In this document: positions 8,552 through 17,590 of the stretch, in pieces | Layout: each line of letters starts with the position of its first letter | Position numbering within the stretch: the first letter of the stretch is position 1 | Assembly: GCF_009982895.1 (NCBI RefSeq) | Contig: NZ_WXZL01000023.1 | Coordinates: 1 to 56,731 of the forward strand | Length of the DNA: 56,731 nt | Direction of reading: 5' to 3' | Source: Deinococcus alpinitundrae | GTDB lineage: Bacteria; Deinococcota; Deinococci; Deinococcales; Deinococcaceae | The notes under the pieces: model-generated | Databases searched by the model: none | Told to the model about the DNA's origin: nothing | What the model saw: the letters and a program-made list of their open reading frames with translations, nothing else | Program-made: the position numbers and the translations under genes

Positions 8552-9061
8552 ATGCTTTCACGTCAATGGATCGTCTGGCACGGCTCACGTTTCGCAGCCC
8601 AGCGTGAGACCGGCTTCGTGCGCGCCGGGCATCCGGAGCGGGTGCGTGAGATCGCCCTGCGGCTGGGCCGCGAACTGAAGCTCAGCCGTAGCGAGCGCCG
8701 GGCACTCGGCGAGGCGGCGCTGCTGCACGACATCGGGCGGGCGCTGCTGCCGCCGCACCTCGGCGAGAAGTCGCACCCCAGGGTGGGAGCCGACCTGCTG
8801 ATCGGCCAGGAGCTGCCGCCCGGCACGCGGGACGCGGTGCTGCACCACCACGAGCGCTGGGACGGGCGCGGCTACCCGCACGGGTTGCGCGGCAGCGCCA
8901 TTCCGCGCCTGGCCCGCGTGCTGGCGGTTGCCAACGCCGCCGACCACCTGGGCCGCCTGCTGCCGGAGATGCAGGCCGAGCGCCTGGCCTGGGAGCGCGG
9001 GCTGGCGCTCGACCCCGAGATCGTGAACGCGTATCTGCGGCTGATCTGCCCCGAAGCCTGA
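8552..9061 (+). CDS. minimal HD-GYP domain protein
   Basis: This protein of about 169 residues is essentially a bare HD-GYP domain. It shows an early conserved His (AGHPERV, residue 27), the HD pair in LLHDIGR (59-60) and HHHERWDGRGYP at 98-109 followed by GLRG. HD-GYP proteins are metal-dependent phosphodiesterases, usually for c-di-GMP. The usual D-x-x-D near the end reads AVANAAD, so one metal ligand is changed and activity is uncertain. The start is unclear: the frame is open back to a TTG at 8471, while the ATG at 8552 lacks a clear ribosome binding site. I chose 8552 because the upstream residues look non-conserved. Confidence 0.8.
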   Translation: MLSRQWIVWHGSRFAAQRETGFVRAGHPERVREIALRLGRELKLSRSERRALGEAALLHDIGRALLPPHLGEKSHPRVGADLLIGQELPPGTRDAVLHHHERWDGRGYPHGLRGSAIPRLARVLAVANAADHLGRLLPEMQAERLAWERGLALDPEIVNAYLRLICPEA

Positions 9062-9127
9062 CCAGCTCCCCCGGACTTTGACTCGTCGGTAACGGTTGCC
9101 CGCCGCCCGCCTCTCTACACTGAAGGC

Positions 9128-10078
9128 ATGAAGCGCCGTCCACTGCTGCTCGCTGCCCTGCTGACCCTGTCCGCGCTGCTGAGCGCCTGCCTGCCCACGC
9201 CGCTGCGGACGCAGCCCGGCTCGGCCCTGACGCTGAGTGCCCGGCTGGACGACGCCCTGAAGGTGGCCGACGGTGAGTACCGCCGCCCTGGCCCGGCGCA
9301 GTTGCAGGTGGACGCCGGCTTGCCGGGAAGTTTCCTCTACGCGCTGCTGCTGCCCGACCAGAGCCTGGCGTCGGCAGCCCCGGCCCAGCTCCTGACGCCC
9401 CGGTCATCCGGCGAACAGAGCGCCACTTTCAATCTGCCGCCCGAAGTGGGCTTCACCCAGGTATTCGTGGTGGGCAGTCCGCGCCCGCTGACGTTTCCGG
9501 CGCTGGGCCGCAGCGTGGGCCAGCTCTCGGACGCGCTCAAGGCGGCCACCGCCGACCTGACTCCCGGAAGCTGGAACGTGACCACGCAGGTCTACCGTGT
9601 GGGCGACTACGGACAACTCAGGGTGCTGAGCAGTCCGTCCGACGCCAACGTGTATCTGGGCGGCACTTACCGGGGCCGCACGCCGCTCGATCTCAGCGCG
9701 GTGCCCGCCGGTGACGTGGCGCTGCGAATCGAGCGCCAGAACTACGTGCCGCTGACCCGCACAGTGACGGTGCACCCCGACCAGACCGCCGGGCTGAAGG
9801 TGGCCCTGCGCCCGCAGCCCGCCGTGGGCCATTTGACGGTGCAGAGCAGTCTGCCTGCGCAGGTGCAGGTGCTGGGCAACCGGGAGCTGGGCAACCAGGC
9901 CGTGCGCGGCCCCACGCCGCTGAGCGCCGATTTGCTGGCCGGAGACTATGCCCTGACCGTGACGCCGCTCAACTCGCCGCTCAAGGCCGCCTGGCTGGGC
10001 CTGACCCTGACCCGCAACCAGACCGTCAACGTCTCGTGCGCGCCGGAGGGTGAGCAACTGGTGTGCCGCACCCAATGA
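9128..10078 (+). CDS. PEGA-domain lipoprotein
   Basis: This 316-residue secreted lipoprotein has a signal peptide ending in the lipobox LLSAC with Cys21. The middle contains a PEGA domain (about 165-235) with the typical pattern [20 protein letters not shown], and a second PEGA-like repeat follows. PEGA domains are small beta-rich surface modules. A DUF4397/DUF4384-like beta region may precede them, but I cannot assign it. A TACACT box ends 6 nt before the ATG, which fits a leaderless message. Its stop codon overlaps the start of the rhomboid protease gene, so the two are likely made together. The product is probably held on the outer face of a membrane. Confidence 0.83.
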   Translation: MKRRPLLLAALLTLSALLSACLPTPLRTQPGSALTLSARLDDALKVADGEYRRPGPAQLQVDAGLPGSFLYALLLPDQSLASAAPAQLLTPRSSGEQSATFNLPPEVGFTQVFVVGSPRPLTFPALGRSVGQLSDALKAATADLTPGSWNVTTQVYRVGDYGQLRVLSSPSDANVYLGGTYRGRTPLDLSAVPAGDVALRIERQNYVPLTRTVTVHPDQTAGLKVALRPQPAVGHLTVQSSLPAQVQVLGNRELGNQAVRGPTPLSADLLAGDYALTVTPLNSPLKAAWLGLTLTRNQTVNVSCAPEGEQLVCRTQ

Positions 10079-10731
10079 GGCCCCGGCCTGCTGTGACGGG
10101 TCCGCTCTCCAGGTCGCCGGAGCCGCTCGACTCGGCCCGCCGCCGGGCACGTGTCGCCGGGCTGATCACGGCAGCGCTGCTGGCCCTGATGTGGGGCCAG
10201 GAACTCACCGACCAACTGGTGTTTGGGGGCCGCCTGGACGCCTACGGCATCGTGCCGCGCCACCTGGGTACGCTCAGTCATGTTTTCACCGCGCCCTTCT
10301 TGCACGGCGACTTCACCCACCTGATCGGCAACTCGCTGCCGCTGGCGGTGCTGGCCTTTCTCAATGCCCTGCGCGGCGCAGTGCGTTTCGTGCTGGCCAC
10401 CCTGATCGTTGCGGTGGTGGGCGGAGCGCTGGTGTGGCTGCTGGGGCGCGGCGGCAACCACCTGGGGGCCAGCGAACTGGTGTTCGGTTACTTCGGACTG
10501 CTGCTGGCCAGCGCCTGGCACGAGCGCCGCACCGGCCCGGTCATCGCCGCAGTGGTGGCCCTGCTGCTCTACGGCGGCGCACTCTGGGGCGTGCTGCCAC
10601 GTGATCCCCGGATTTCCTGGGAAAGCCATCTGTTCGGCTTTGCCGCAGGCCTGCTGGCCGCCCGCTGGCTGAGCGCGACTGGCCGCCTCCCACCCCGCCG
10701 CCCCGCCACCGCCGGGCGCTTCAGGAGCTGA
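10075..10731 (+). CDS. rhomboid family intramembrane serine protease
   Basis: Rhomboids cut membrane proteins inside the bilayer. This 218-residue protein has about six membrane segments and the full set of key residues: H82 and N86 in THLIGN, the nucleophile S133 in GAS, and H185 in ESHLFGF, the partner of the Ser-His dyad. The Gly after the Ser in the usual GxSG is Glu (GASE), which is uncommon. I chose the ATG at 10075 because it overlaps the lipoprotein stop by ATGA, a standard coupling arrangement; an ATG at 10063 is also in frame. The C-terminal tail is Pro- and Arg-rich and cytosolic. The neighbour lipoprotein could be a substrate or partner, but this is only suggested by position. Confidence 0.88.
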   Translation: MRPRPAVTGPLSRSPEPLDSARRRARVAGLITAALLALMWGQELTDQLVFGGRLDAYGIVPRHLGTLSHVFTAPFLHGDFTHLIGNSLPLAVLAFLNALRGAVRFVLATLIVAVVGGALVWLLGRGGNHLGASELVFGYFGLLLASAWHERRTGPVIAAVVALLLYGGALWGVLPRDPRISWESHLFGFAAGLLAARWLSATGRLPPRRPATAGRFRS

Positions 10732-10732
10732 G

Positions 10733-11611
10733 ATGACTGGACCTTCCATGCCCGATTCCGCCTTGCCTGCCCTGCTGACCCTGCGCCCTGACGCCGCCGA
10801 ACTGAGCGTGTCCGATCTGGCCCGCAGCGTGGCCTTTTACCAGACAGTGCTGGGGTTCAGTGTTCTTTCGCAGACGGCAGGGCAGGCCGAACTGGGCGTC
10901 ACGGGAGCCGGGTGGCCCCTGCTGGTGCTCCACGCCCTGGAGCGTCCCGCTCCGCCGCAGCGGGCCAGCGGCCTGTACCATTTCGCCTTGTTGCTGCCCT
11001 CACGGGCCGATCTGGGGCGCTTTCTGGGGCATGTGGCCGGGCTGGGCGTGCGTATCGGCGCGTCCGACCATCTGATGAGTGAGGCCATTTACCTCAATGA
11101 CCCCGATGGGCACGGCATCGAGGTCTACCGCGACCGGCTCCGCAGCGAATGGCCGTATGAAGCGGGGTCACAGGGCCAGCAGCTGAAGATGGCCACCGAT
11201 CCGCTCGACGTCCAGGGCGTGCTGGACAGCGCTGGAACCACCCTCTGGACTGGACTCCCGGTGGGCAGCGTCATGGGTCACCTGCACCTGAAAGTCAGCG
11301 ACCAGCCAGCGTCCAGCCGGTTTTATCAGGCGCTTGGCTTCGAGCTGATGACGGAATTTCCCGGCGCATCGTTTCTGGCGGTGGGCGGCTACCACCACCA
11401 CCTCGGCGTCAATGTCTGGGAAAGCCGGGGAGCCGGGCCGCCCGCACCGAACACGCCCGCGCTGCAACTGGCCCAGTTCAGTGTGGAGGCCGCCGAATTT
11501 CCGGCGCTGCTCTCGCGGCTGGAGGCCATGCCGGTGCCGGTGCAGGCCACCCAGGAGTGGGCCGAGCTGACCGACCCCAGCGGCATCCGGCTGCGCTTCT
11601 CGCGGCGCTGA
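10733..11611 (+). CDS. two-domain VOC protein, CatE-like extradiol dioxygenase
   Basis: This 292-residue protein has two vicinal-oxygen-chelate (glyoxalase-fold) halves, about 15-135 and 170-290. It matches the layout of Bacillus CatE-type catechol 2,3-dioxygenases. Possible metal ligands lie in HLHLKVSD and YHHHLGVNVW in the second half, and the first half carries the IYLNDPDGHGIEVY motif. The substrate may be a catechol or another small aromatic ring; no aromatic degradation genes surround it, so a detoxification role is possible. The ATG at 10733 lies 1 nt after the rhomboid stop. An in-frame ATG at 10748 is the alternative. Confidence 0.85.
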   Translation: MTGPSMPDSALPALLTLRPDAAELSVSDLARSVAFYQTVLGFSVLSQTAGQAELGVTGAGWPLLVLHALERPAPPQRASGLYHFALLLPSRADLGRFLGHVAGLGVRIGASDHLMSEAIYLNDPDGHGIEVYRDRLRSEWPYEAGSQGQQLKMATDPLDVQGVLDSAGTTLWTGLPVGSVMGHLHLKVSDQPASSRFYQALGFELMTEFPGASFLAVGGYHHHLGVNVWESRGAGPPAPNTPALQLAQFSVEAAEFPALLSRLEAMPVPVQATQEWAELTDPSGIRLRFSRR

Positions 11612-11667
11612 AGGCGGCTTCATCGGGTTCTGAGCCGACCCCCACCGCATCCGACTAGAGTCGGGAC

Positions 11668-11907
11668 ATGACCCAACCTTCCAGCACGAGCGGCCCCGAA
11701 CTCGACCACACCGATCTCAGCGTCGGTGGCATGACCTGCGACCACTGCGTGCGGGCCGTGACCCAGGCGCTCAGGAGCGTGCCGGGCGTGCTGGAAGCCT
11801 CGGTGGACCTCAGCAGCGGCCTGGCCCGGGTGCGCGGCGAGGCCGACCCCCAGGCGCTGCTCGAGGCCGTGAAGGAAGAAGGCTACACGGCGGCGCTGCG
11901 GGAGTAG
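11668..11907 (+). CDS. CopZ-like heavy-metal-associated protein
   Basis: This 79-residue protein is a single HMA domain with the copper-binding motif GGMTCDHC (C24 and C27) and the usual beta-alpha-beta-beta-alpha-beta pattern. Such proteins carry Cu(I) to P-type ATPases. No copper ATPase is next to it; the other copper genes of the window are near 39300-41840. It has an unusual N-terminal extension of about 14 residues rich in Ser, Pro and Asp. A TAGAGT box ends 6 nt before the ATG, giving a probable leaderless message. The gene converges with the WGR protein gene. Confidence 0.9.
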   Translation: MTQPSSTSGPELDHTDLSVGGMTCDHCVRAVTQALRSVPGVLEASVDLSSGLARVRGEADPQALLEAVKEEGYTAALRE

Positions 11908-11921
11908 GCCGGACCTGCGCG

Positions 11922-13352
11922 TTACTCCTCGAGCCGGCGAATCTCCCCGACCACCCGGTAAAAGCCGCCCGCGTCTTCGAGCTGATCGACGACGTAGCTT
12001 ACGCCCGACTGCCGAAGCGTGCGGGGAAACTGGACATTCCAGTCCTGAAACGTCTGGGTGTTGCGCGCCGGATCGGGCCTGACCCTGAGCTTGCCGCCTT
12101 CCTGCACGACCCGGAGCACCACCTGCCCCGCTGCCTGGGCCGTGGTCGCCAGGGCTGTCACCGGCGCCTGGGTCTGCACCGTCGCCGCCATCTTGATGTC
12201 GCGCGGTGTGATCTGCACCCCCTGCCTGGCGTTCTCGATGGCCTGGGCGCTGACATCCAGGGCAGCCAGCGAGCCGCGTGAAGTCACCAGATACAGCCGC
12301 TCGTTGCTGTACTGCATGCTGAGGGCCGCGCCGTACTTCGTGCCGAGTTTCCACAGACGCTCCCCAGCCTTGCTGAAGCAGTAGACGGCGGAACTGCTGT
12401 CGCCCGCGAAGACGAACTCGCCGTCTGGACTGGTCGCGCACGAGAAGACGGCGGCGTCGCAGCGGTAATTCTGTACCGCCTGACCCGACTTGGTGAAGCG
12501 CTGAATCTGATTGCTGGAGGTACCCGCGTAGAGGTCGCCGCCTTCTTGCCAGCCGAACAGTACGCTGCCGCTGGTCTTGTGATGCCACAGCGGGAAGCCG
12601 CTCTCACGGTCGAGTTGCCCGACGCCGCCGGAGTGGCCGTAGTACACCCCTGCCGGATCGACCCGGACCATCCAGGCCATGTGGGCGTTCTGACCGATCT
12701 GTGCCCACTGCTGCTCGCTCTCGGCGTTGAAGGCGTGGATGCTGCCCTGGCTGTCGCCGACGCCCAGCATGCCGCCCTGCAAATCCATCCACAGAATGGA
12801 ATGCTGACTGTCGGCCTCGTAGGCCACGAACGGCAGCTTGCCGCTCAGATCGTAGACGTTGCCATCATCACATCCGGCGAAGGTGCGGTGCTGATCGCTC
12901 ACCAGGCATTTGACGCCGTCGGGCAGTTTGAACGAGCGCTGCACCTCACCGTCCGGTGACAGGGCATAGACCTCGCCCGCATCGTTGCCCACCCAGACAC
13001 TGTGGTCATCCGCAAAGATGCCGAAGGCGGCGCTGGCCGTCTGAAACTTCCAGACGACCGGAGCTGCCGATGTGGTGGTGGAGGCCGTTTCGGTGATCTC
13101 GCGGCGAATGACGGTGCGCTTTTGCCGCACGCCCGGCACCGCTTCCTGATAGCCCTTGCGCAGCTTCTCCTTGATTTTCTTGGTCGCCTCGGCCTGGGCC
13201 TGTTCGGGCGTGGCAAAGCCCTTGGTGCTGGTCTGGCCGGGCGTACCGATGCGTCCGAAGCGCAGGGTCAGTACCGAATCTTCCACGCTCACTTCGTAGA
13301 ACTTGTGCTCGCTTCCGACCTCGTCCGAGAGTTCCAGATATGTTTTCGACAT
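11922..13352 (-). CDS. WGR domain protein with a beta-propeller
   Basis: This 476-residue protein starts with a WGR domain (about 1-80; core LRFGRIGTPGQ, with the WGR triad as FGR), a fold best known from PARP enzymes, where it binds DNA ends. After a short linker, the rest is a PQQ/WD40-like beta-propeller made of repeated blades such as SVWVGNDAGEVYALSPDG and FVFAGDSSSAVYCFSKAG. There is no signal peptide, so it is cytosolic. A TATGCT box ends 6 nt before the ATG. A link to DNA damage is plausible from the domain but is not shown. It may be a scaffold that reads a nucleic acid through WGR and a partner through the propeller. Confidence 0.87.
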   Translation of the reverse strand: MSKTYLELSDEVGSEHKFYEVSVEDSVLTLRFGRIGTPGQTSTKGFATPEQAQAEATKKIKEKLRKGYQEAVPGVRQKRTVIRREITETASTTTSAAPVVWKFQTASAAFGIFADDHSVWVGNDAGEVYALSPDGEVQRSFKLPDGVKCLVSDQHRTFAGCDDGNVYDLSGKLPFVAYEADSQHSILWMDLQGGMLGVGDSQGSIHAFNAESEQQWAQIGQNAHMAWMVRVDPAGVYYGHSGGVGQLDRESGFPLWHHKTSGSVLFGWQEGGDLYAGTSSNQIQRFTKSGQAVQNYRCDAAVFSCATSPDGEFVFAGDSSSAVYCFSKAGERLWKLGTKYGAALSMQYSNERLYLVTSRGSLAALDVSAQAIENARQGVQITPRDIKMAATVQTQAPVTALATTAQAAGQVVLRVVQEGGKLRVRPDPARNTQTFQDWNVQFPRTLRQSGVSYVVDQLEDAGGFYRVVGEIRRLEE

Positions 13353-13433
13353 GCTCCGAGCATACCGGCCCGGCCTACGGGTGCGCCCTGAGCGGTGGGA
13401 AGACCGCCCGGGCCTCTGACCCGGTCAGTTCAT

Positions 13434-13458
13434 AAAAAAAGGCCGCAGGAGCGGCCTC
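13434..13458 (-). terminator. intrinsic terminator of the sorbosone-dehydrogenase gene
   Basis: Read on the minus strand, a GGCCGC stem with a 4-nt loop is followed by seven T residues. It begins about 20 nt after the stop of the gene ending at 13478. Confidence 0.88.
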
Positions 13459-13477
13459 TGAGCCAAGTTGAGCAGCC

Positions 13478-14638
13478 TTAGGGCTGGTAGCTGATGCGGT
13501 AGACCTTGGCGTTGTCGTCGTCAGTCAGCAGCATCGAGCCGTCGGGGAGGCTGAGCAGATCGACGGGGCGGCCCTTGGAACTCTGCCCATTCAGAAAGCC
13601 GGTCAGGAAATCCTGTACCTTGCCGGATTTGGGATCGACGGTGACGACCCGGTAGCCGCTCTTGGTGGCGCGGTTCCACGAACCGTGCAACGCCACGAAC
13701 ATCTGGCCCCGGTACTGGGCGGGGAAGACCTTGCCGGTGTAGAAGGCCAGGCCCAGCGGCGCGCTGTGGGCGATGGTGAGGGCAAAGGCCGGGGTGGTGG
13801 CCTTGCAGGTGTCTGCGTTCTTTTTGCCGAAGTCCTTGTCCCAGACCTGGGCCTCGCCCGGCTGTAAGGTATAGCAGTACGGCCAGCCGAAGTTGCGCCC
13901 CTGGGCCAGTTTGTAGAATCCCTCTGGCGGCACGTTGTCGCCGAGGTTGTCGCGGGCGTTGTTGGTGGCGTACAGGGTGTCTCCGTACCACTCCAGGCCC
14001 ACCGCGTTGCGCAGCCCCGTCGCGTAAGGCTTGCCGTTCTTGCCGTCGGCGTCATAGACCCACACGGCAGCACGCTTGTCGTTGCTTTCCTCGCAGACAT
14101 TGCAACTGCTGCCGGTGGCCACATACATCTTGTCGTCGGGGCCGAACACCACCGTGCGGGTCGAGTGGCCCGCGCCGCTGGGCAGATCAAGCAGCTTCTC
14201 GGGGCCGCCGCTGGCCTTCTGGTCGCCGGATTTGTAGGCGAAACGCACCACCCCGTCGGTGTTGGCGACATACAGGTAGTTGCCGTGAAAGGCCAGGCCG
14301 TGTGGCTGATTGAGGCCCTGGGCGAATACTTGCTGGCTGTCGGCCTTGGCTTTGCCACGCAGCACGTACACCTTCCCGGCCCCGGTATCGCTCAGGAACA
14401 CGTCGCCGTTGGGGGCCACCACCATGAAGCGCGGGCGCTCGAAGCCACTGGCGTAGGTGCTGACGGAAAAGCCCTGCGGCACGGTGAAGCCGCCGGATGT
14501 GACGGCGCGGGCGAGCGGGGCGGGGGCATGCACGGCGTCCTGGGGATTGGCGCTCGCGCTGGCCTTGCTCTGCTGGGCACACGCCGAGGCGCTCAGCAGC
14601 AGCGTGCAGGCCACCGCGTTGGTGATGAATTTCAACAT
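13478..14638 (-). CDS. secreted PQQ-type sugar/sorbosone dehydrogenase
   Basis: This 386-residue protein belongs to the soluble glucose/sorbosone dehydrogenase beta-propeller family, whose members oxidise aldoses or sorbosone with pyrroloquinoline quinone. A signal peptide ends in the lipobox-like SASAC (Cys at about 19), so it is probably a lipoprotein. Blades such as GFERPRFMVVAPNGDVFLSD, NQPHGLAF, GLRNAVGLEW, NFGWPYC and ALHGSWNR are family landmarks. A Cys pair (SSCNVC) in the middle may form a disulfide. No PQQ synthesis genes are in the window, so the cofactor source and the true substrate are unknown. A clear terminator follows the gene. Confidence 0.85.
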   Translation of the reverse strand: MLKFITNAVACTLLLSASACAQQSKASASANPQDAVHAPAPLARAVTSGGFTVPQGFSVSTYASGFERPRFMVVAPNGDVFLSDTGAGKVYVLRGKAKADSQQVFAQGLNQPHGLAFHGNYLYVANTDGVVRFAYKSGDQKASGGPEKLLDLPSGAGHSTRTVVFGPDDKMYVATGSSCNVCEESNDKRAAVWVYDADGKNGKPYATGLRNAVGLEWYGDTLYATNNARDNLGDNVPPEGFYKLAQGRNFGWPYCYTLQPGEAQVWDKDFGKKNADTCKATTPAFALTIAHSAPLGLAFYTGKVFPAQYRGQMFVALHGSWNRATKSGYRVVTVDPKSGKVQDFLTGFLNGQSSKGRPVDLLSLPDGSMLLTDDDNAKVYRISYQP

Positions 14639-14795
14639 GCCCTTATCTGACCATGTTGCTGTGAGACCGGCCCGCCAGCCAGCTAAATGCCCGCCAAAGT
14701 GAGCCGGGCGACGGTGTTCTGCGCTGTGCTGCGGGCGATACCGTTAGCGCTTGGACAGACGCCTTCCCCGGTGGGGCGTCCGGCAGAATTTCCGT

Positions 14796-15854
14796 TCAGC
14801 CCTGCTGCGCCGCCGCTCTGAGCAGTTGCTCGGTCTCGTCCCAGCCAATGCAGGCGTCGGTCACCGAAACGCCGTACTGCAAGTCGGTGAGATCGGCGGG
14901 AATGCTCTGTTTGCCGGGGTTGAGGTGGCTCTCGATCATCGCGCCGCGCAGCACGGTACTTCCAGCCTGGCGCTGCGAGAGCACGTCAGCCCAGACCAGA
15001 TGCTGGCGGGTGTGGTCCGAGCCGCTGTTGGCATGCGAGCAGTCCACGATGACGGCGGGCGTCAGGTGGGCCAGCGTCATCAGCCGCTCGGTCTCGGCCA
15101 CATAAGACGCGGCGTAATTGGGGCCGTCTTGCCCGCCGCGCAGCACCACGTGACCGCCCTGGTTGCCGCGCGTGTGCACGATGCAGGCCTGCGCGTCGTC
15201 AGTGATGGTGAAAAAGGCGTGCGGATTGCGCGCCGCCACCGCCGCGTCCACCGCGATCTTGAGGCTGCCGCTGGTGCCGTTCTTGAAGCCCACCGGGGCC
15301 GACACCGCGCTGGCCATCACCCGGTGCGTCTGTGACTCGGCGGTGCGCGCGCCGATGCACACCCAGCTCAGCAGATCGTAGAGGTACTGCGGCACGAACG
15401 GGTCGAGCAGTTCGGTGGCGACCGGCAGGCCCAGGTCGTTGATGGCCAGCATCAGCTCGCGGGTGCGCCGCAGGCCGCCGCTGAAATCGTAGGCCCCGTT
15501 GAGGTGCGGGTCGGTGAGATAACCGCGCCAGCCCACCGTGGTGCGCGGTTTGTCGACGTACACCCGCATCACGATTTCGAGCTGCCCGCTCAGCTCTTCT
15601 CTGAGGGCGGCCAGTTTGCGGGCGTAGGTCACGGCCTGGTCGAAATCGTGGATGCTGCACGGCCCGGCGATGACCAGCAACCGGTCATCCGCGCCGTGCA
15701 GGATATCGAGCACCGCCCGGCGGGCCTTCGAGACGGTGACCTCGGCGCGGGCCATCAGCGGGTAGGCGTCCTTGAGCTGCCGGGGAGTGATGACGGTCTC
15801 GAAGGCGCTGACGTGCAGGTTCTCGGTGGGGCTACGGGACGGTTCGGGCAGCAT
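14796..15854 (-). CDS. aroG: 3-deoxy-7-phosphoheptulonate synthase, class I
   Basis: DAHP synthase condenses phosphoenolpyruvate with erythrose 4-phosphate, the first step of aromatic amino acid synthesis, in the cytosol. The 352-residue protein has the AroG/F/H (I-alpha) sequence set: [44 protein letters not shown]-like [12 protein letters not shown] and DCSHANSG. Which of the three paralogue names fits, and which amino acid inhibits it, cannot be told here. The small protein gene at 15933 lies upstream on the same strand, with about 80 nt between. A hairpin at about 14757-14780 beyond the stop may end transcription, although it lacks a T-run. Confidence 0.93.
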   Translation of the reverse strand: MLPEPSRSPTENLHVSAFETVITPRQLKDAYPLMARAEVTVSKARRAVLDILHGADDRLLVIAGPCSIHDFDQAVTYARKLAALREELSGQLEIVMRVYVDKPRTTVGWRGYLTDPHLNGAYDFSGGLRRTRELMLAINDLGLPVATELLDPFVPQYLYDLLSWVCIGARTAESQTHRVMASAVSAPVGFKNGTSGSLKIAVDAAVAARNPHAFFTITDDAQACIVHTRGNQGGHVVLRGGQDGPNYAASYVAETERLMTLAHLTPAVIVDCSHANSGSDHTRQHLVWADVLSQRQAGSTVLRGAMIESHLNPGKQSIPADLTDLQYGVSVTDACIGWDETEQLLRAAAQQG

Positions 15855-15932
15855 GCTTCTCCTGGGGTGGGCGTGGGCGGCAAGGCAAACCCCCGCCGGG
15901 TGGAGGCGCGGGGCGAACCTGGCCGGACAAAT

Positions 15933-16232
15933 TCAGTCTTTGGACCACTCGCTGACTGGAATGAACTCCACGCCCTCGGCCTCGGTTGAAGTGATGCGGT
16001 AATTGGCATCGAAGAACACGGCGATCTCGCCCCGGTCGAAGTGCTCGGTGCTGACCACCGGCTTTCTGAGCACGTAGCCCTTGCCCTCCTCGGCCACGCC
16101 GATGTGGGCCGACTTGGTAAAGCGCAGCGCCACCTCGTCGCCATGCCTGAGCGTGCGGACCCGGACGTTGTAGACGCCGCCGCCGACGTCCAGGACGTTG
16201 GGGTTGGCGGGAACTTTCTTTCTCCAGAACAT
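15933..16232 (-). CDS. small protein of unknown function
   Basis: This 99-residue soluble protein has a beta-rich pattern (VYNVRVRTLRHGDEVALRF) and a charged N-terminus (MFWRKKV). I recognise no family. The ATG at 16232 follows GGAGGCG with good spacing, so translation is well supported. It lies between the M20 peptidase gene and the DAHP synthase gene on the same strand, with 64-nt and 78-nt gaps, and could share a transcript. The regular composition and codon use argue for a real gene. Confidence 0.75.
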   Translation of the reverse strand: MFWRKKVPANPNVLDVGGGVYNVRVRTLRHGDEVALRFTKSAHIGVAEEGKGYVLRKPVVSTEHFDRGEIAVFFDANYRITSTEAEGVEFIPVSEWSKD

Positions 16233-16296
16233 GAACGCCTCCAGCGAAAACGACCGGGTCAGTCTACCGTCCCGGCGGCCCGGCGGCCTGCGAAGT

Positions 16297-17448
16297 TCAC
16301 AAACCGCGCAGCAGGGCGGTCAGCAGGCGCACATGGTCGGGCCAGCGGTCCAGCCGGATGTGCTCGTGGGCCGCGTGCGCGCCGTCGCCGGGTGCCCCCA
16401 GGCCGTCCAGGGTGGGCACGAAGGCCGCCGTGAAGTTGCCGTCGCTGCCGCCGCCCACCACCTCCTCGGTCAGGGCGAAACCGAGTGCGGCGGCCTCCTG
16501 TCTGGCCCGCTCGAACAGGGCCATTGTTTCGGCGCTGCGCTCGAACGGTGGACGGTTGAGGCCGCCCGTCACCGTGAGGCCGACCCGCCCGTCGTGCGGC
16601 CTGAGCGACTGCATGGCCGCGTCGATGCGCTCGCCCTCGGCCAGGCTCGACACCCGCACGTCGACCTCGAAGCGGGCCTGGGCCGGAATCACGTTGACCG
16701 CGCCGCCACCCGAGAGAAAGCCCACGCTGACAGTGGTGCCCGCCGCCACATCGGCCAGCGCCTGCACCGCCAGCAGCTGGTGCGCCGCCTCGGTGATGGC
16801 GCTGGCTCCCTCGTGAGGCTTGTTGCCCGCGTGGGCCGCCACCCCGACCAGTTCCACGGCAAACTGGCCCACGCCCTTGCGCCCGGACTTGAGGGCGTGG
16901 CTGTCCGACACCGGCGGCTCGACCACCAGCACGGTGCGTGCCCGCCGGGCGGCCGCCTCGATCACCGGGCGGCTGTGCAGGCTGCCGACCTCCTCGTCGG
17001 GGGTCAGCAGTACCTCGATTCCCCCTGCCGGATACTGACCGTCCAGCGCCCGCAGCGCGGCGAAGAGGCCCACGATGCCGCCTTTCATGTCGTAGCTGCC
17101 GGGGCCGTAGACGCGGTTGCCTTCGGTCCGAAACGGCATCTGGTCGAGGGTGCCGTGTGGCCAGACGGTATCGGCGTGCGCCAGCACCAGCAGGGGGCGT
17201 TCGCTGCCTGCTGGATCAGTGTGCGCCTCCGCCGCGCCGAACAGAAACTGCCGGGTGCCGCCGGGCAGGCTGTGGGTGCTGGCATGCATGGCCCTGGCCC
17301 AGCCCTCCACCACGTCCTGCACGGCACACACCGCGAGCGCGTCGGAACTGGGCGATTCGAGTTCGACGAGTTGCTGAAGGTCGCGCAGTAGCGAGGCCAG
17401 CGGCTCGGATTCGGTGTCGGGCAGGAGGTCGGACGGGGAATGGGTCAT
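16297..17448 (-). CDS. M20 family metallopeptidase, CPG2-like
   Basis: This 383-residue enzyme belongs to the M20/M28 zinc exopeptidases, closest in layout to glutamate carboxypeptidase (carboxypeptidase G2). It has H91 and D93 in AHADTVWP, the bridging D120 in GPGSYDMKGG, the catalytic and metal Glu pair in TPDEEVGS (about 151-155), a metal Glu in VVEPPVSD and a late His in AHEH. There is a lid/dimer domain in the middle (about 190-300). No signal peptide is seen, so it acts in the cytosol on a peptide or N-acylated amino acid. A TAGCAT box ends 6 nt before the ATG, consistent with a leaderless message. Confidence 0.88.
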   Translation of the reverse strand: MTHSPSDLLPDTESEPLASLLRDLQQLVELESPSSDALAVCAVQDVVEGWARAMHASTHSLPGGTRQFLFGAAEAHTDPAGSERPLLVLAHADTVWPHGTLDQMPFRTEGNRVYGPGSYDMKGGIVGLFAALRALDGQYPAGGIEVLLTPDEEVGSLHSRPVIEAAARRARTVLVVEPPVSDSHALKSGRKGVGQFAVELVGVAAHAGNKPHEGASAITEAAHQLLAVQALADVAAGTTVSVGFLSGGGAVNVIPAQARFEVDVRVSSLAEGERIDAAMQSLRPHDGRVGLTVTGGLNRPPFERSAETMALFERARQEAAALGFALTEEVVGGGSDGNFTAAFVPTLDGLGAPGDGAHAAHEHIRLDRWPDHVRLLTALLRGL

Positions 17449-17546
17449 GGCCGTATGCTAGTCCAGTCGCCCGAGCAGGTGTCGATCTGACCTGAGCAGA
17501 TCATCACTTTCGTGTCCAGCATGGGTTTTTCCCGGCACGGTCAAAC

Positions 17547-17590
17547 AAAAAAGGGTCGGGCGTCAAAGCAGATCGCTGACACCCAGCCCG
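17547..17590 (-). terminator. terminator-like imperfect hairpin
   Basis: Read on the minus strand, an imperfect stem (13-14 nt arms, 11-nt loop) is followed by TTTTTT. No intact minus-strand gene lies upstream of it. It may be left over from a lost gene, or it may only look like a terminator. Confidence 0.35.

Noticed and set aside
14757..14780. GGACGCC-type hairpin as the terminator of the DAHP synthase gene
   Set aside because: The stem is imperfect and there is no T-run; mentioned in that gene's entry only.
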